From NCBI GenBank assembly GCA_031216915.1, contig CM062294.1:161527455-161591454 (forward strand): DNA of 64,000 bases, in the 5' to 3' direction. This DNA comes from Pictodentalium vernedei (taxonomy: Eukaryota > Mollusca > Scaphopoda > Dentaliida > Dentaliidae). Below the pieces are notes generated by a model. That model did not search any database and was not told the DNA's origin. It worked only from the letters and a program-made list of their open reading frames with translations. Positions 34,955 to 44,867 of this stretch are shown piece after piece. Within the stretch, counting starts at the first letter, position 1, and every line of letters starts with the position of its first letter. A program made the translations under genes and the position numbers.

Positions 34955-35515
34955 CACCAAAATATCCCGTGATTTTAACCTGCTTTGGTGATATTTTGTA
35001 ACTGGCCCTTTTTGGGGCCTTAGAAGGGCCCCTAAATGTGGTCCGATTGGGGCGGTTGAGGTGTCAGTCTTCTTTATTCCTCGGGGGCCACCCATCAACA
35101 CCAAAATATCCCGTGATTTTAACTTGCTTTGGTGATATTTTGTAACTGGCCCTTTTGGGGGCCTTAGTAGGGCCCCTAAATGTGGTCCGATTGGGGCGGT
35201 TGAAGTGTCAATCTTCTTTATTTCTCGGGGGCCACCCATCAACATCACAATATCACGTGATTTTAACCTGCTTTGGTGATATTTTGTAACAGACCCTTTT
35301 TGGGGCCTTAGTAGGGCCCCTAAATGTGGTCCGATTGGGGTGGTTGAGGTGTCAGTCTTCTTTATTCCTCGGGGGCCACCCATCAACACCAAAATATCCC
35401 GTGATTTTAACCTGCTTTGGTGATATTTCGTAACTGGCCCTTTTTGGGGCCTTAGTAGGGCCCCTAAATGTGGTCCAATTGGGGCGGTTGAGGCCACCCA
35501 TCAACACCAAAATAT
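34955..35515 (-). repeat. 144-bp tandem array, right (about four copies, inverted)
   Basis: Reverse complement of the 23570-24870 array. Copies are exactly in frame, so a 181-codon minus-strand frame with a 48-residue repeat stays open (35497-34952). Differences between units mostly change amino acids, which argues against a maintained protein. Confidence 0.93.
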
Positions 35516-35520
35516 CCGGT

Positions 35521-35874
35521 AATTTATTTATTGGTGTTTAAGGTCACATATTTCTGCACAATGGCTAATCATGACCGTGACAGTTTTACGGGTGGAGGAA
35601 GCCAGAGTATTCGAAGAGAACCACCGAGCAACGGCGAGCAACTGTCAACTCCCCAACATACCAACTCCACACAAGCAGGGTTAGCATTGGTTGAAGACAG
35701 GAGCACCATCGACGTGCACTACGCCTTAGTACACGTCACCGTGCCCCCACGCGAGCAATGGGGGTGAAGTGTCTTGCCCAAGGACACAACGCGGTTGCCG
35801 CAGGTGGGATTCGAACCGAGGACCTCTCGGCTTGCAGCCTGCACCTCTACCAACTGAGCCCCCCCCCCCCCCCA
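35521..35874 (-). mobile_element. tRNA-headed SINE, minus strand
   Basis: Reading the minus strand: a C/G-run, then CTCAGTTGGTAGAGGTGCAG (A box) and GGTTCGAATCC (B box), the CGTTGTGTCCTTGGGCAAG block, the body and a TAAATAAAT tail. It lies between the right-arm MITE and the 144-bp array and replaces sequence present in the left arm. Confidence 0.88.
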
Positions 35875-36126
35875 TTAACCCATTATCTAACGCTAGTAGC
35901 AGACGATACTCGTCACAAAAATTCTCGTGTAACTAAAAATTTTCATTTTTTGCATCCAAAACACAGGGTGTTACCCCTCATTGGAATGAGCACAACGCGC
36001 TCATTCGAATGAGGGGGTCATAACCTATGTTTTGGAAGCATAAAATGTAAATATAAAAAAAACGGAATAGCGATTTTTGTGTACGGTGCTGGACGTTTTT
36101 GGCCGTTACTTTAGGTAAAGGGTTAA
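35875..36126. mobile_element. TTAA MITE inside right arm
   Basis: Mirror partner of 21942-22194. TTTAGGTAAAGGGTTAA at its outer end is intact. Confidence 0.85.
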
Positions 36127-36195
36127 ATGCATTTTGACCAATTACTCTCAGCCCCACGGAAGGGACAAACTGACCTAGTGGGCAATGATTAAAAA

Positions 36196-36646
36196 GATAG
36201 CTAAGTTGTTATAACAAGATAGCTAAGTTGTTATAACAAGTTAGCTAAGTTGTTATAACAAGATAGCTAAGTTGTTATAACAAGTTAGCTAAGTTGTTAT
36301 AACAAGTTACTAAGTTGTTATAACAAGTTAGCTAAGTTGTTATAACAAGTTAGCTAAGTTGTTATAACAAGTTAAGCTAAGTTGTTATAACAAGTTAGCT
36401 ATGTTGTTATAACAAGTTAGCTAGGTTGTTATAACAAGTTAGCTAAGTTGTTATAACAAGTTACTAAGTTGTTATAACAAGATAGCTAAGTTGTTATAAC
36501 AAGTTAGCTAAGTTGTTATAACAAGTTAAGCTAAGTTGTTATAACAAGTTAAGCTATGTTGTTATAACAAGTTAAGCTATGTTGTTATAACAAGTTACTA
36601 AGTTGTTATAACAAGTTAGTTAACTTGTTATAACAACTTAGCACAG
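36196..36646 (-). repeat. 22-bp palindromic minisatellite, right arm
   Basis: Inverse of 21430-21873, about 20 copies of AGCTAAGTTGTTATAACAAG-type units. The outermost ~60 bp match the left arm exactly; variant order further in differs, so the arrays have evolved separately. Confidence 0.95.
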
Positions 36647-36686
36647 GTAAAAAAAATACATCAACTGGCGTCAGAACGCTGCCGTA

Positions 36687-36692
36687 CAACAG
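36687..36692. other. Right CAACAG target-site duplication candidate
   Basis: Directly follows the right terminus ...CGCTGCCGTA. Matches 21378-21383. Confidence 0.6.
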
Positions 36693-36743
36693 CTTAGTGG
36701 TAGACTATACAAATCAGTCCACCCGCCATACAAATGAAATAAT

Positions 36744-37079
36744 ATGAAAATAGCGCAGCTTCCATCTTCTATAGGAGTCCGAAGAACATCAAGGGACATA
36801 ACTTCTAAGTATCAAGACAACTTTGTTGTCGCTTCGGCCGAAACTACAGAGTTTCTGAATCAGCTACTTTTGAGGAATGCCATCTCAAATCTTGGATCTG
36901 GACATTATTCGACAAAATATGGGGGCCGAAGTGTTCTTGGGTCTTTGTCCGTCGGCAGGAACTTGAAGCCTAACTCTGAAAACGTTTTTCAAACAATAAC
37001 AAATGAAACAATCGCAAGGCATTCATTTATTATTATTACTTCAAATAATTACTTTCGTTTAACTAATGTAATTCTTTAA
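36744..37079 (+). other. Open frame of 111 codons, unknown, weak
   Basis: Starts at an ATG in flanking DNA just outside the 15-kb unit. Composition is mixed and not low-complexity, but I recognise no domain and no splice or promoter context. A chance frame is the default explanation. Confidence 0.12.
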
Positions 37080-37185
37080 AATAATAATAATAAATAGCCC
37101 TTTTTCTATATTTTTAAAACGGTCTATAAATTCTCAGCTTCAAGATAATTATTTAATCGGAACGAGAGATTTCACAAAACTGATA

Positions 37186-37558
37186 CAGTACAGTCGCCGT
37201 GGATTAGTCATATTCTACGCGTGGGCAGTGATGTCCTCCCATGCCTGAACCTGGTAATAACAATCATCATGAGCAAAATTTTAATTAATGAAGCATAGAG
37301 TGGCACCCTGTGTTTCAGTATTAATTTTTTGATAATTATTCATGTAATTAGTTTGAAATTTAATATTATTGCGTCCGTGAAATATTGCACTCTAAAATCA
37401 GTTGGGTTAAAAATCAACCCAAATCAACTGGGTTGAGTGAATATGAACCCAAATTGGGTTCATATTCACTCAACCCAGTTGATTTGGGTTGATTTTTAAC
37501 CCAACTGATTTTAGAGTGTGCTCACCTGTGGAAAGTGACCAGTCCAAACCGGCCGTAC
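37186..37558 (+). mobile_element. TA-flanked MITE, CAGTACAGTCGCC family, copy 1
   Basis: Left end TA then CAGTACAGTCGCCGTGGA; right end ...CCGGCCGTACTCTG. Shares TACGCGTGGGCA.TGATGTCC, ATCATCAT.AGCAAAA, TTAATGAAGCA and AATATTATTGC.TCCGTG with 50695-51290. It is interrupted by the hairpin MITE at 37388-37518. Confidence 0.75.
37388..37518. mobile_element. Hairpin MITE, CACTCTAA family, copy 2 (near-perfect)
   Basis: A 131-bp near-perfect palindrome, CACTCTAAAATCAGTTGGGT to its inverse. TG flanks both sides. The paralogue at 51241 (AATATTGTCCACCTG) is the unfilled site, which confirms a 2-bp duplication. Confidence 0.9.
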
Positions 37559-37923
37559 TCTGTGTGAAATATAGGAATAGCTTTACATGATTACAATTTT
37601 GGATTAGTCAAATAAGTGTCATGGAGAAACTGCTTTCGTTTCCTACGACCAACAATTATCCGACAGACAACAATTTCCCACAGACTGGGCCATGAGGGAA
37701 GGAGCCATCCCCTACCCCCACCCCATCCCCAACCCGCCTCGTTTTGTGAAATTTCAGCCATGCGTCGTTATAAATAAATCACAGGAGATTGTGGTTCACC
37801 AATCACTTGTTTGTTAGAAAGTAAATATCACTACATATCTCCGAATCTCATGTTAGAAAATTTTCGAAAATCGTTTGCAGAGCACAACGTGTGAATGGAT
37901 CTCCGTGATAGCATATTTTTGTA

Positions 37924-38500
37924 TTAACCCTTTCAGACTTTAATTTTCCTGACGTTCAAATGTCACTGGGAATTCAGTTCAACTTTTTTTCAAAATGCTA
38001 CGTCAAACGTCGGAAAGTACAAGTAACAGGATATATTTCACATTAGTGATTAACTGGTTGAGGGTTAGATTATTTTGGATGGTCTGAATTTGTTCTTCAC
38101 AACTTGTTTTATTACAAATTATTGGATAGTTCCCACAGGCACTCTCCAATAATTTGTAATAAAACAAAGTTATATAACCCCAATATTATTTGTGTTTGAC
38201 TTAATATGAAATATAAAAGAGTTGGCTTTTGCTCTGATATCCTCATTTTTTGAAAACCCTGATAGTGGCTTCTAGCACTCAACCAGTTAAAAAGTCTCGA
38301 CAGCAGGATTATATTAGTATTTTAAGCTGCGGTAACATTTGGCTCAATGGTTATCACTAACCACTATTCGGAAAAAAAATGAAATTTAGGTTAAAACTTT
38401 AAAAAAATCGAAAAATAATAACACAACAACTGACCACAAATTATCGACGAGTTGTTTGATTCCGTACATCATAAGACGTACAAACGTATTAAAGGGTTAA
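37924..38500. mobile_element. TTAA element (CCCTTT ends) with nested TTAA MITE
   Basis: TTAACCCTTTCAGACTTTAA at the left and CGTATTAAAGGGTTAA at the right. A second TTAA MITE lies inside at 38050-38290. No transposase frame. Confidence 0.65.
38050..38290. mobile_element. TTAA MITE, TTAACTGGTTGAG family
   Basis: TTAACTGGTTGAG and its inverse CTCAACCAGTTAA form the ends. The core is a hairpin of TTTTATTACAAATTATTGGA at 38108-38168. Similar to 49057-49306. Confidence 0.8.
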
Positions 38501-39470
38501 TTATTTTCTTATTGTGTCTTTATTTCGCATTATTTTATTTGTAGAATATGGACCCTTACCATAGTGAGAAAGTGTTTCACAATCTCATCACGAAAAATAC
38601 CGCATGTTATCACACTGCTGTATTCAGCAACGACTTTAAAATTTAAAATACCATTGCGCGTATCAAGTGAATAGAAAACCGTATCTGTGTACACATTACC
38701 CTGGCCCACTTCACAAAATTATACACTCCTTCATATATATACGCCATGCGCTCGCTTTCAGATTCTCAATCTATTTGTTTTAAAATTGGCACTATCAGCA
38801 ATGACTTTCCCAACGCTATCGCTGTTACTCCCAGCATGCGCAGGAAGAAGACTGTGAGGGCAGCCTCCCCACCCCACCCACGTTTTTCAAATCATATGTT
38901 TTGCGCCAGGCATCGTCTCTCCAACCTACTTTTGATGAATGTAAAATGGCGAATGGACGTTTTTTAATCAAAATACGAACGGTGAAGGACATCTTGCAAA
39001 GAATTTTCTGAAATAACTACAAAGTATCATCTTTTATCACACATCTCCATTAAACTTTAAACCCTTGTACTCAACGGAATCGCCGCTATGATATAAATGA
39101 TTTTGTATTCAACGGGTGATATACAAGCCGGAACTTTTTACAGCACCGTTTAGTTACGCTTCGAAAAGTTTCCAAATTTCGTTATACAATCATCGACCGT
39201 CTGTCCCATAGTGTGAAAATGAAAACGTCCAAAGCAAAATAAAGTTGGTTCACAAAAAATTAGCCACAAATGAGATAATATTTTTAAAAAACCCAAACAT
39301 TTCCAACCAGAACATTAACCCAGTGTCTTGGCCGTCTGGTTTTGTGGATCCCATTATATGCAAATTGGTCAACTTTATTTCGGTAAATCTTCGTACATCT
39401 CGACATGCTTCGAACTTCTTTTAAAAACGTTTCTCCTAGGTGTTTTGCAAATCTGCCCATATTTGTACTT
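38501..39470. other. No gene seen
   Basis: AT-rich DNA with short frames only. Confidence 0.4.
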
Positions 39471-39474
39471 ATAT

Positions 39475-39566
39475 TTTACTAACAGTAATAGCCACCAAAT
39501 GGTTAGGCGTGAATGGGCACCAGCCCATTCACGCCTAACCGTTTGGTGGCTATTACTGTTAGTAAA
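39475..39566. repeat. 44-bp-stem hairpin
   Basis: TTTACTAACAGTAATAGCCA...GAATGGGC pairs with its inverse across ACCA, with a single mismatch. Long frames on both strands run through it and mirror each other, so neither is credible as a gene. Confidence 0.85.
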
Positions 39567-40119
39567 CAGCGATAGGAATTTCAACAAACACTGGTTCCAA
39601 AAAGGTTGTTTTGATTTTTTATCGATCCATATGATCAGTACAGCTTCAGTCAAAACAAACTCTTCACCTTCGGGTTTAAACATCGGAATTAAAATTTGTT
39701 TATTTAAAAGAATTTTAATGCATCGGTTGTGTAATAAACACAGAACGCTACGGCTCTCGCGAAATATGACTACGCCATTCCAACTCGTTATGTGAAACAC
39801 CCACCTATTCAAACACACATCGCGTTCTGTCTATTTATCTCCCAAACTTTACCATGTTTGTGGCTGCCGAAAAGATTTTTTCCTGCAAGGTACGTAGGAA
39901 AAATAATTTTGGATTTGTTTCGGGGTGGAGTTCTTTTGTATTTAAGGAGGGGGGGGGGGGGATATACCAAACTGAGTCAAACACTGCGATCGACATTTTA
40001 GTAAAAGAGTTTTTCCTATAACTAATTATGTAAACAACATTGAATCTGTGATAGTATGTTCGTTTGTATTTCTTAGTGCGATGTTTGTGTGCTTGTTTTA
40101 TTGGGGTTTGACCACACTT
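39567..40119. other. No gene seen
   Basis: Contains a G-run at about 39951-39960. Nothing else supported. Confidence 0.4.
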
Positions 40120-40330
40120 TATGGTGTCAACAGTTAGAGTAGGACATCTGTACAGGTGTAGGAAGCCTAAGTACTCGCAGAGAACTATCGAGCAGCGGCG
40201 AACAACTGTGAAACACCCCAAAGTATTTACTTTTCACACCCAGGGTTATTGGCGTTTAATGGCAAGTGCGCCATCGACGTACAGTTCGGCTTAGAACACA
40301 GCGTCACAGCGCCGGTTAGGAGCCATGAGA
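40120..40330 (-). mobile_element. Decayed SINE, minus strand
   Basis: GTAGGAAGCCTAAGTACTCG, AGAGAACTATCGAGCAGCGG and ATCGACGTACAGTTCGGCTT match the inverted SINE body at low identity. Confidence 0.55.
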
Positions 40331-40979
40331 AACTGTATTTTAATCGTACCAAGACGTGCCTATGTGCCTAAGGCCGATAGAACAACATACTAAAGGTGAA
40401 TACGAAGCAGGCTGATCATAGGACAGATGGTGGTGACTATGGACAAGTCAGCAGCGGTAATCTTGACGCTATGAAGTATGTGGGTGGTCTAGAAGCCAGG
40501 AGCTGAATTGGGTTAGGAGCCAAAACTATATTCGGATAGATACCCTGCAAAAGGTGTTCTCCAAAAGGTATCCTCAAATAGTACATCCCCGTGTCGTAAG
40601 TATCCTCAAATACCGGTATGTGCCTATGTGCTGCATGTAATGTGCACGCATTGTGCATATCCACCTAAGCATATATCTGCACATCCATCATGTGACTACG
40701 TGCAACATTTAATGTATAAACATTGGACACTAGCGGTCAAACACACCTAGGAAAGTCAGAATACTTAAAAGGGAGATCGGGAAAGTCATAACATAGACCG
40801 GACGGACCAACGAACGGAGCGAATAAGCTATGGAAAAAACAAGGATAGGCAGAAGTAGGGGATTCCAAAGGAATCTGAACCAATATAACAATTGTCGAGA
40901 TGCTTGTCGTAATTCTAACCGACGATTCTGGGTAATTATATTGATTTTTATACAAAGGAACGCGTTACTCTTATATGCC
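40331..40979. other. No gene seen
   Basis: TATCCTCAAATA repeats twice near 40570-40610. No gene supported. Confidence 0.4.
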
Positions 40980-41390
40980 CCCAAAATTGGGTTGCGCCAA
41001 GTCCTTTTCGGTAGTTTTTGGTGATTTGGGGTGATTTTCGGGTCTGTTTGGGTAATTAGATTTACTCCCATTTAATGGAACACACACTCTGAACATCACC
41101 CACCCTATTGTGTGCATTGGATCACATAGCCACCGCGTACTACTGTAGAAACCAAGAATGTGGCCTCTACTATACAAACTGGACTACGGAAACACGTATC
41201 ACCCTAACAATACGCGCTGCGCATACGCACTGACACCACGTATCCCTATGAGGATGACGACGAAACATGGCCGCTTACTCGGGGTACCGTGACAACCAAA
41301 CATGAAGCAATGGGTAACGTGACTATGACGTCACATGATATCTATAAATGATATATATAAGATGGGCTCGAAAACCACATGACTTGATAC
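40980..41390 (+). mobile_element. Fold-back arm copy (right-arm type)
   Basis: Matches 29830-30190 in order: GGTCTGTTTGGGTAATTAGA, ACTCCCATTTAATGGAACAC, ACCAAGAATGTGGCC, GAAACACGTATCACC, CTGCGCATACGCACTGACAC and AACATGGCCGC, followed by TGACGTCA at 41329. It shows that the family also exists outside the 15-kb unit. Confidence 0.7.
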
Positions 41391-42018
41391 TGGTGTTTGA
41401 TTTCGCAGGATTTTATTCAGGAAATCTATCGTTTTCGTCACATAAGGCCAGTTGTAGTTTGATGAAATTGTCTGTTGTTTTTGCTTGCACCTGAAGAAAC
41501 TCCTCAGACGGTATGCTGATCGGAGGTTTAATCTTTATTTCTAAGAAAAAGGTTACCAACTGCTCGGTGGAATGTCGTACATCAAATGACAAATGGAGCC
41601 AACAGAACAACTGTCGAGAACTGACAAAAATCGAGTCTTGCTTGCACAAAATATATACTTCCGTAATCCGCCCTAGCTTGAAGAAACCGAGCCGAATAAA
41701 TAGCCTTCTAAATTTGTTGAAGGAACGCCCAATGGGATCCTGCGTCCGAAGTTAAGCAAAGATGCCACGGGGATGTGTTTGGAACTGCAGTTCTTAATAA
41801 ACTCATTGGAATACAAATGATTCAAATTTTTGCTTTTATAGGAGATGTGTCAGTGAATAGAGCCTGTTAGGTTCTTGCGTATATTGTATATATATACTAT
41901 GCCTTTGTAAATGAGAATGAGGCGTTGAAGAGAGTCAATTATTCTTTTAGGTTTAAGTGGTTGCTCATGCATTTTGTTTCAAAATGAGAAGGGTATGAAC
42001 ATGTGAAAACAGGAAATG
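41391..42018. other. No gene seen
   Basis: Several short frames. CCGAAGTTAAGCA at 41748 resembles a 5S rRNA A box but the rest of a 5S gene is absent. Confidence 0.4.
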
Positions 42019-42030
42019 TGAAAACGTGTT

Positions 42031-42392
42031 ATTTATTTATTGATGTTTAAGGTCATATATATTTATGCACAATGGCTAATCATGACCGTGACAGTTTTAC
42101 GGGTGGAGGAAGCCGGAGTACCCGGAGAGAACCACCGAGCGACGACGAGCAGCTGCCAGCTCCCCAACATCGTAACTCCGCACTGCAGCACAGGCAGGGT
42201 TAGGTTGATTGAAGACATGCGTACCATCGACGTGCAGTACGCCTTAGTACACGGCGTCATCGTGCCCCCAAGCGGGCAATGGAGATGAAGTGTCTTGCCC
42301 AAGGACACAACGCGGTTGCCGCAGGTGGGATTCGAACCGAGGACCTCTCGGCTTGCAGCCTGCACCTCTACCTACTGAGCCACCGCGCTCCC
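42031..42392 (-). mobile_element. tRNA-headed SINE, full length with target duplication
   Basis: Minus strand: GGAGCGCGGTGGCTCAGTAG (A box) and GGTTCGAATCCCACC (B box), then CGTTGTGTCCTTGGGCAAG, body, TTAAACATCAATAAAT tail. GAAAACGTGTT repeats at 42020-42030 and 42393-42403. Confidence 0.93.
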
Positions 42393-42823
42393 GAAAACGT
42401 GTTAAAATGAAGTTAAATAAAAAGAGAAGAAAAAGCATGTTTTTCGTTTTCTTTTGTGGTGGGATTTATTTTTTATTTATTTATTTTTTGTGTTCTATAA
42501 CGTGGTAACATATTGTGGAAATGGGAAGAAAACTTAATTTTCTGAGGCGTTGACCCTATGACCTCCTGGTTAGTTCGGTCATAGTTCGGCCATACCTGTT
42601 TAATAATTTCTAAGTGCGGCAACACAATTTTAGATACGTTTTTGGTTTTCAGATTATATTCCCAAACTTTCTAAAAGAGGAGATTCTAAATGGGGTTGAA
42701 AATCAAACATTAAAAAACACAAAAATTCACATCGCTTTCATCATACATAGAAACTTTAAAAGTGAAGACGCTGTACATAATTCCAAACGACCAGTAAACG
42801 GTGAGTGACCTCAAACGGTCATA

Positions 42824-43057
42824 CAGTACGTGGAGGGCGGATTGTAACTAAATCACCCAGGGAGTGGAGTTATCACCCAAAGTATCACTTTCAAAGTCTT
42901 TTCAAGTGGACAAAAACGCAAGCAATGTTTCAGCCAATGGGCCTCCGGGTATAACTTTGCTTGTACTTGTTATGCTGTCCAACATATTTGCAATTATTGC
43001 TTGGGTGGAATCTTCACACTGCGAATGATTTAGTGATAATACACTCTTCATGTACTG
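42824..43057. mobile_element. TA-flanked MITE, CAGTACGTGGAG family, copy 2
   Basis: TA then CAGTACGTGGAGGGCGGATT at the left; the right end is the inverse of CAGTACATGAAGAGTGTATT. Interior motifs GCAAGCAATGTTTCAGCCAA and ATTGCTTGGGTGGAATCTTC match copies 1 and 3. Confidence 0.8.
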
Positions 43058-43427
43058 CAACTAATGGAACATATATTTATAAATATATTTATAGTTTTTA
43101 CAGGAGATTCTATTTCCAGAACTTCAACAGTATAAAAATGAGGTTGATAAGGAAAGATAAAGAAACAAAAACGCATTGTTCTAATCCGGGCTCGAAATAC
43201 GAAAATAAAAAATCTATGGCACCACCTAGAGGGTGGTTTCAATTAGTGTGCGAGATTTCCTGCCTGTACATGAAGGAGAAGTGCTCTAAAATTTCACTTG
43301 ATTTCAACTTTATGCAGTGACATTTATTTAATTGTGAAGTTTAAGGACTTGCGGGCTGAATTAATGTTATAGTGTCAAATATTGCCCAACAATCTATATA
43401 AAAATATGACAGTGCACCGCACCAACT
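43058..43427. other. No gene seen
   Basis: A 119-codon frame overlaps here but begins inside the MITE. Not supported as a gene. Confidence 0.4.
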
Positions 43428-43787
43428 GGGGGCGCGGTGGCGTTGCGGTAACCGGTTCTCGTCAGATCACCGAAGTTAAGCAACGACGAGACCGGTAAGT
43501 CCTCGGATGGGTGACTATCTGAGCGATCGATTCGGACTCCCGCGTTGTGTCCTTGGGCAAGGCACTTAACCCCGATTGTCCACATGGGGGCACGATGACG
43601 CCGTGCACTGAGGCGTACTGCAAGTCGATGGTACGCATGTCTTCAACCAATCTAACCCTGTCTGTGCTGCAGTGCTTGGTGGTTCTCTCCGGGTACTCTG
43701 TCTTCATCCACCCGTAAAACTGTCACGGGCATGATTAGCCATTGCGCATAAGTATGTGACCTTAAAAAAACACCAATAAATACACCG
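43428..43787 (+). mobile_element. 5S-rRNA-headed SINE with target duplication
   Basis: The head, GATCACCGAAGTTAAGCAAC to CTCGGATGGGTGAC, is clearly 5S rRNA-derived: it carries the 5S internal promoter A box (AAGTTAAGCAACG) and C box (GGATGGGTGACT). The body CGCGTTGTGTCCTTGGGCAA, the GGCGTACTGCAAGTCGATGG block, GGTGGTTCTCTCCGGGTACT and the (CCAATAAATA) tail are the same as in the tRNA-headed SINEs. CACCGCACCAACT flanks both sides (about 43414-43427 and 43785-43797). It is a SINE3-type element sharing a body with SINE2-type elements. Confidence 0.9.
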
Positions 43788-43799
43788 CACCAACTATTC

Positions 43800-44860
43800 A
43801 TTTAGTTGATTGTGAACTAATTTATCTAGAATTTATTGCAATTTGTAGGGTTTGGTTGCTCACGAAACGGGGGGGTACACGTGAAAACGTAAAATGACCT
43901 AAAACGTCGAACATGACCAACGCCGTTATTTTTTTTCGACAATCTAAATCCTGGAAACAAAATGTGATACTGCACCAATTCAGCTATCCACTCGGCGGTA
44001 TGTAAATTAATTAGAAATGGTTTTCAGTTTGCGAGGTATGTGTGATCACAAAATAGGAGTGTACATGTAGGTGTAAAACAGAAAAGTGATGTTAATTAAA
44101 AAAGTTTAAAAAAATACTGGGCTTTTCATTTTTTTGACCTCTACAATATTCTAAAAGTCGACGCCCTTGAATGTTTCAGACACGATGGCCTATCACATCA
44201 CTTGTTCCGCCATAAACGCTGGAAATTTTTCAGAAACTCAACAAATTTTAGATATGTTTTTTTTAGCTAAAATTTCCAAAAGTTCAAAAGGATCGCTTTT
44301 AAGAATCGCTGAAAATGAAACAGCCAGAAAAAACATAAATTTCAAGATGTTTTGGATAATGGGTGGATATTTAAAACATAAAGACACTATATGGGGACCA
44401 TGGAACACCCTAAAACTGGAGGGAGGGGGTCGGGGGGGGGGGGGGCTGAAGGAAAGAGAAAAGAAGTTTAAGTTTCAATATATCCTTTCAACTTTCCTGA
44501 GTACCCAAATAATAAATATTTTTACATGTTGTTCAGGTTTCCATTTCCTTAACAAAAAGTATTTTACCTTTGCCTGTGCCCTAGCGAATATATTACATGT
44601 ATGTGTCAAACAGAGCCACATCGGACCTGTTCAACAAAGTCCGGCAATGTCCCTCTGATCCACAAGAAGTCCGCCCTCTGAAATAAGCTCTACGAAACGA
44701 TTTGATATCATGGGCTTCTTGTATAGGCTTCGATAGAGAAATAGTGTAATCTCTTTGTTAGCTGCACGTGTTTGTGTTTTTGTTTTCTAGAGAGTTTTAT
44801 TTTTACATCAGTCTATCGGAGTGATGTAACACTACACGTTTCATCCTCTTTTTATTTATT
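43800..44860. other. No gene supported
   Basis: A 163-codon frame at 44167-44658 runs through a G-run (RGGGG..) and has no recognisable domain. I treat it as chance. Confidence 0.4.
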
Positions 44861-44867
44861 TATTCTA

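Larger units (their letters stand above)
21384..36686. mobile_element. Candidate giant 15.3-kb inverted-repeat transposon
   Basis: The unit starts TACGGCAGCGTTCTGACGCC and ends with the exact reverse complement. The first ~100 bp of each arm, including an 8-T run, appear identical. The arms run 811 bp (21384-22194) and 812 bp (35875-36686). In order from outside they contain a unique ~45-bp tip, a 22-bp palindromic minisatellite, a conserved AATCATTGCCC..CTAGGTCAG block and a TTAA MITE at the same position. Further in, both sides carry 144-bp arrays in opposite orientation. CAACAG flanks both ends. No transposase, polymerase, integrase or capsid frame is visible; the interior is nested repeats. 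It could be a non-autonomous derivative of a large DNA transposon. Polinton/Maverick elements have 6-bp duplications and this size, but their ends begin AG, unlike here. Alternatively, an inverted duplication could have joined two copies. Confidence 0.6.

Noticed and set aside
21384-36686. Calling the 15-kb unit a Polinton/Maverick
   Set aside because: Ends are TACGG rather than AG, and no polymerase, integrase, protease, ATPase or capsid frame is present.
39328-39818. Long open frames on both strands (155 and 147 codons)
   Set aside because: Both run through a 44-bp-stem hairpin, so each strand shows the same peptide-like segment. No domain is recognised.
41740-41772. 5S-like CCGAAGTTAAGCA
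   Set aside because: Only about 13 bases match; no C box or SINE body follows.
42290-42392. tRNA gene on the minus strand
   Set aside because: A and B boxes are present but no tRNA fold, and the sequence continues into SINE body and tail with a target duplication.
42961-43320. 119-codon frame
   Set aside because: Begins inside a TA-flanked MITE and extends by chance into adjoining DNA.
43440-43520. 5S rRNA gene
   Set aside because: Only the promoter part of 5S is kept; it continues into SINE body and is flanked by a target duplication.
44167-44658. 163-codon plus-strand frame
   Set aside because: Passes through a G-run giving poly-glycine, has no recognisable domain or context, and a frame this long is plausible by chance in 64 kb.
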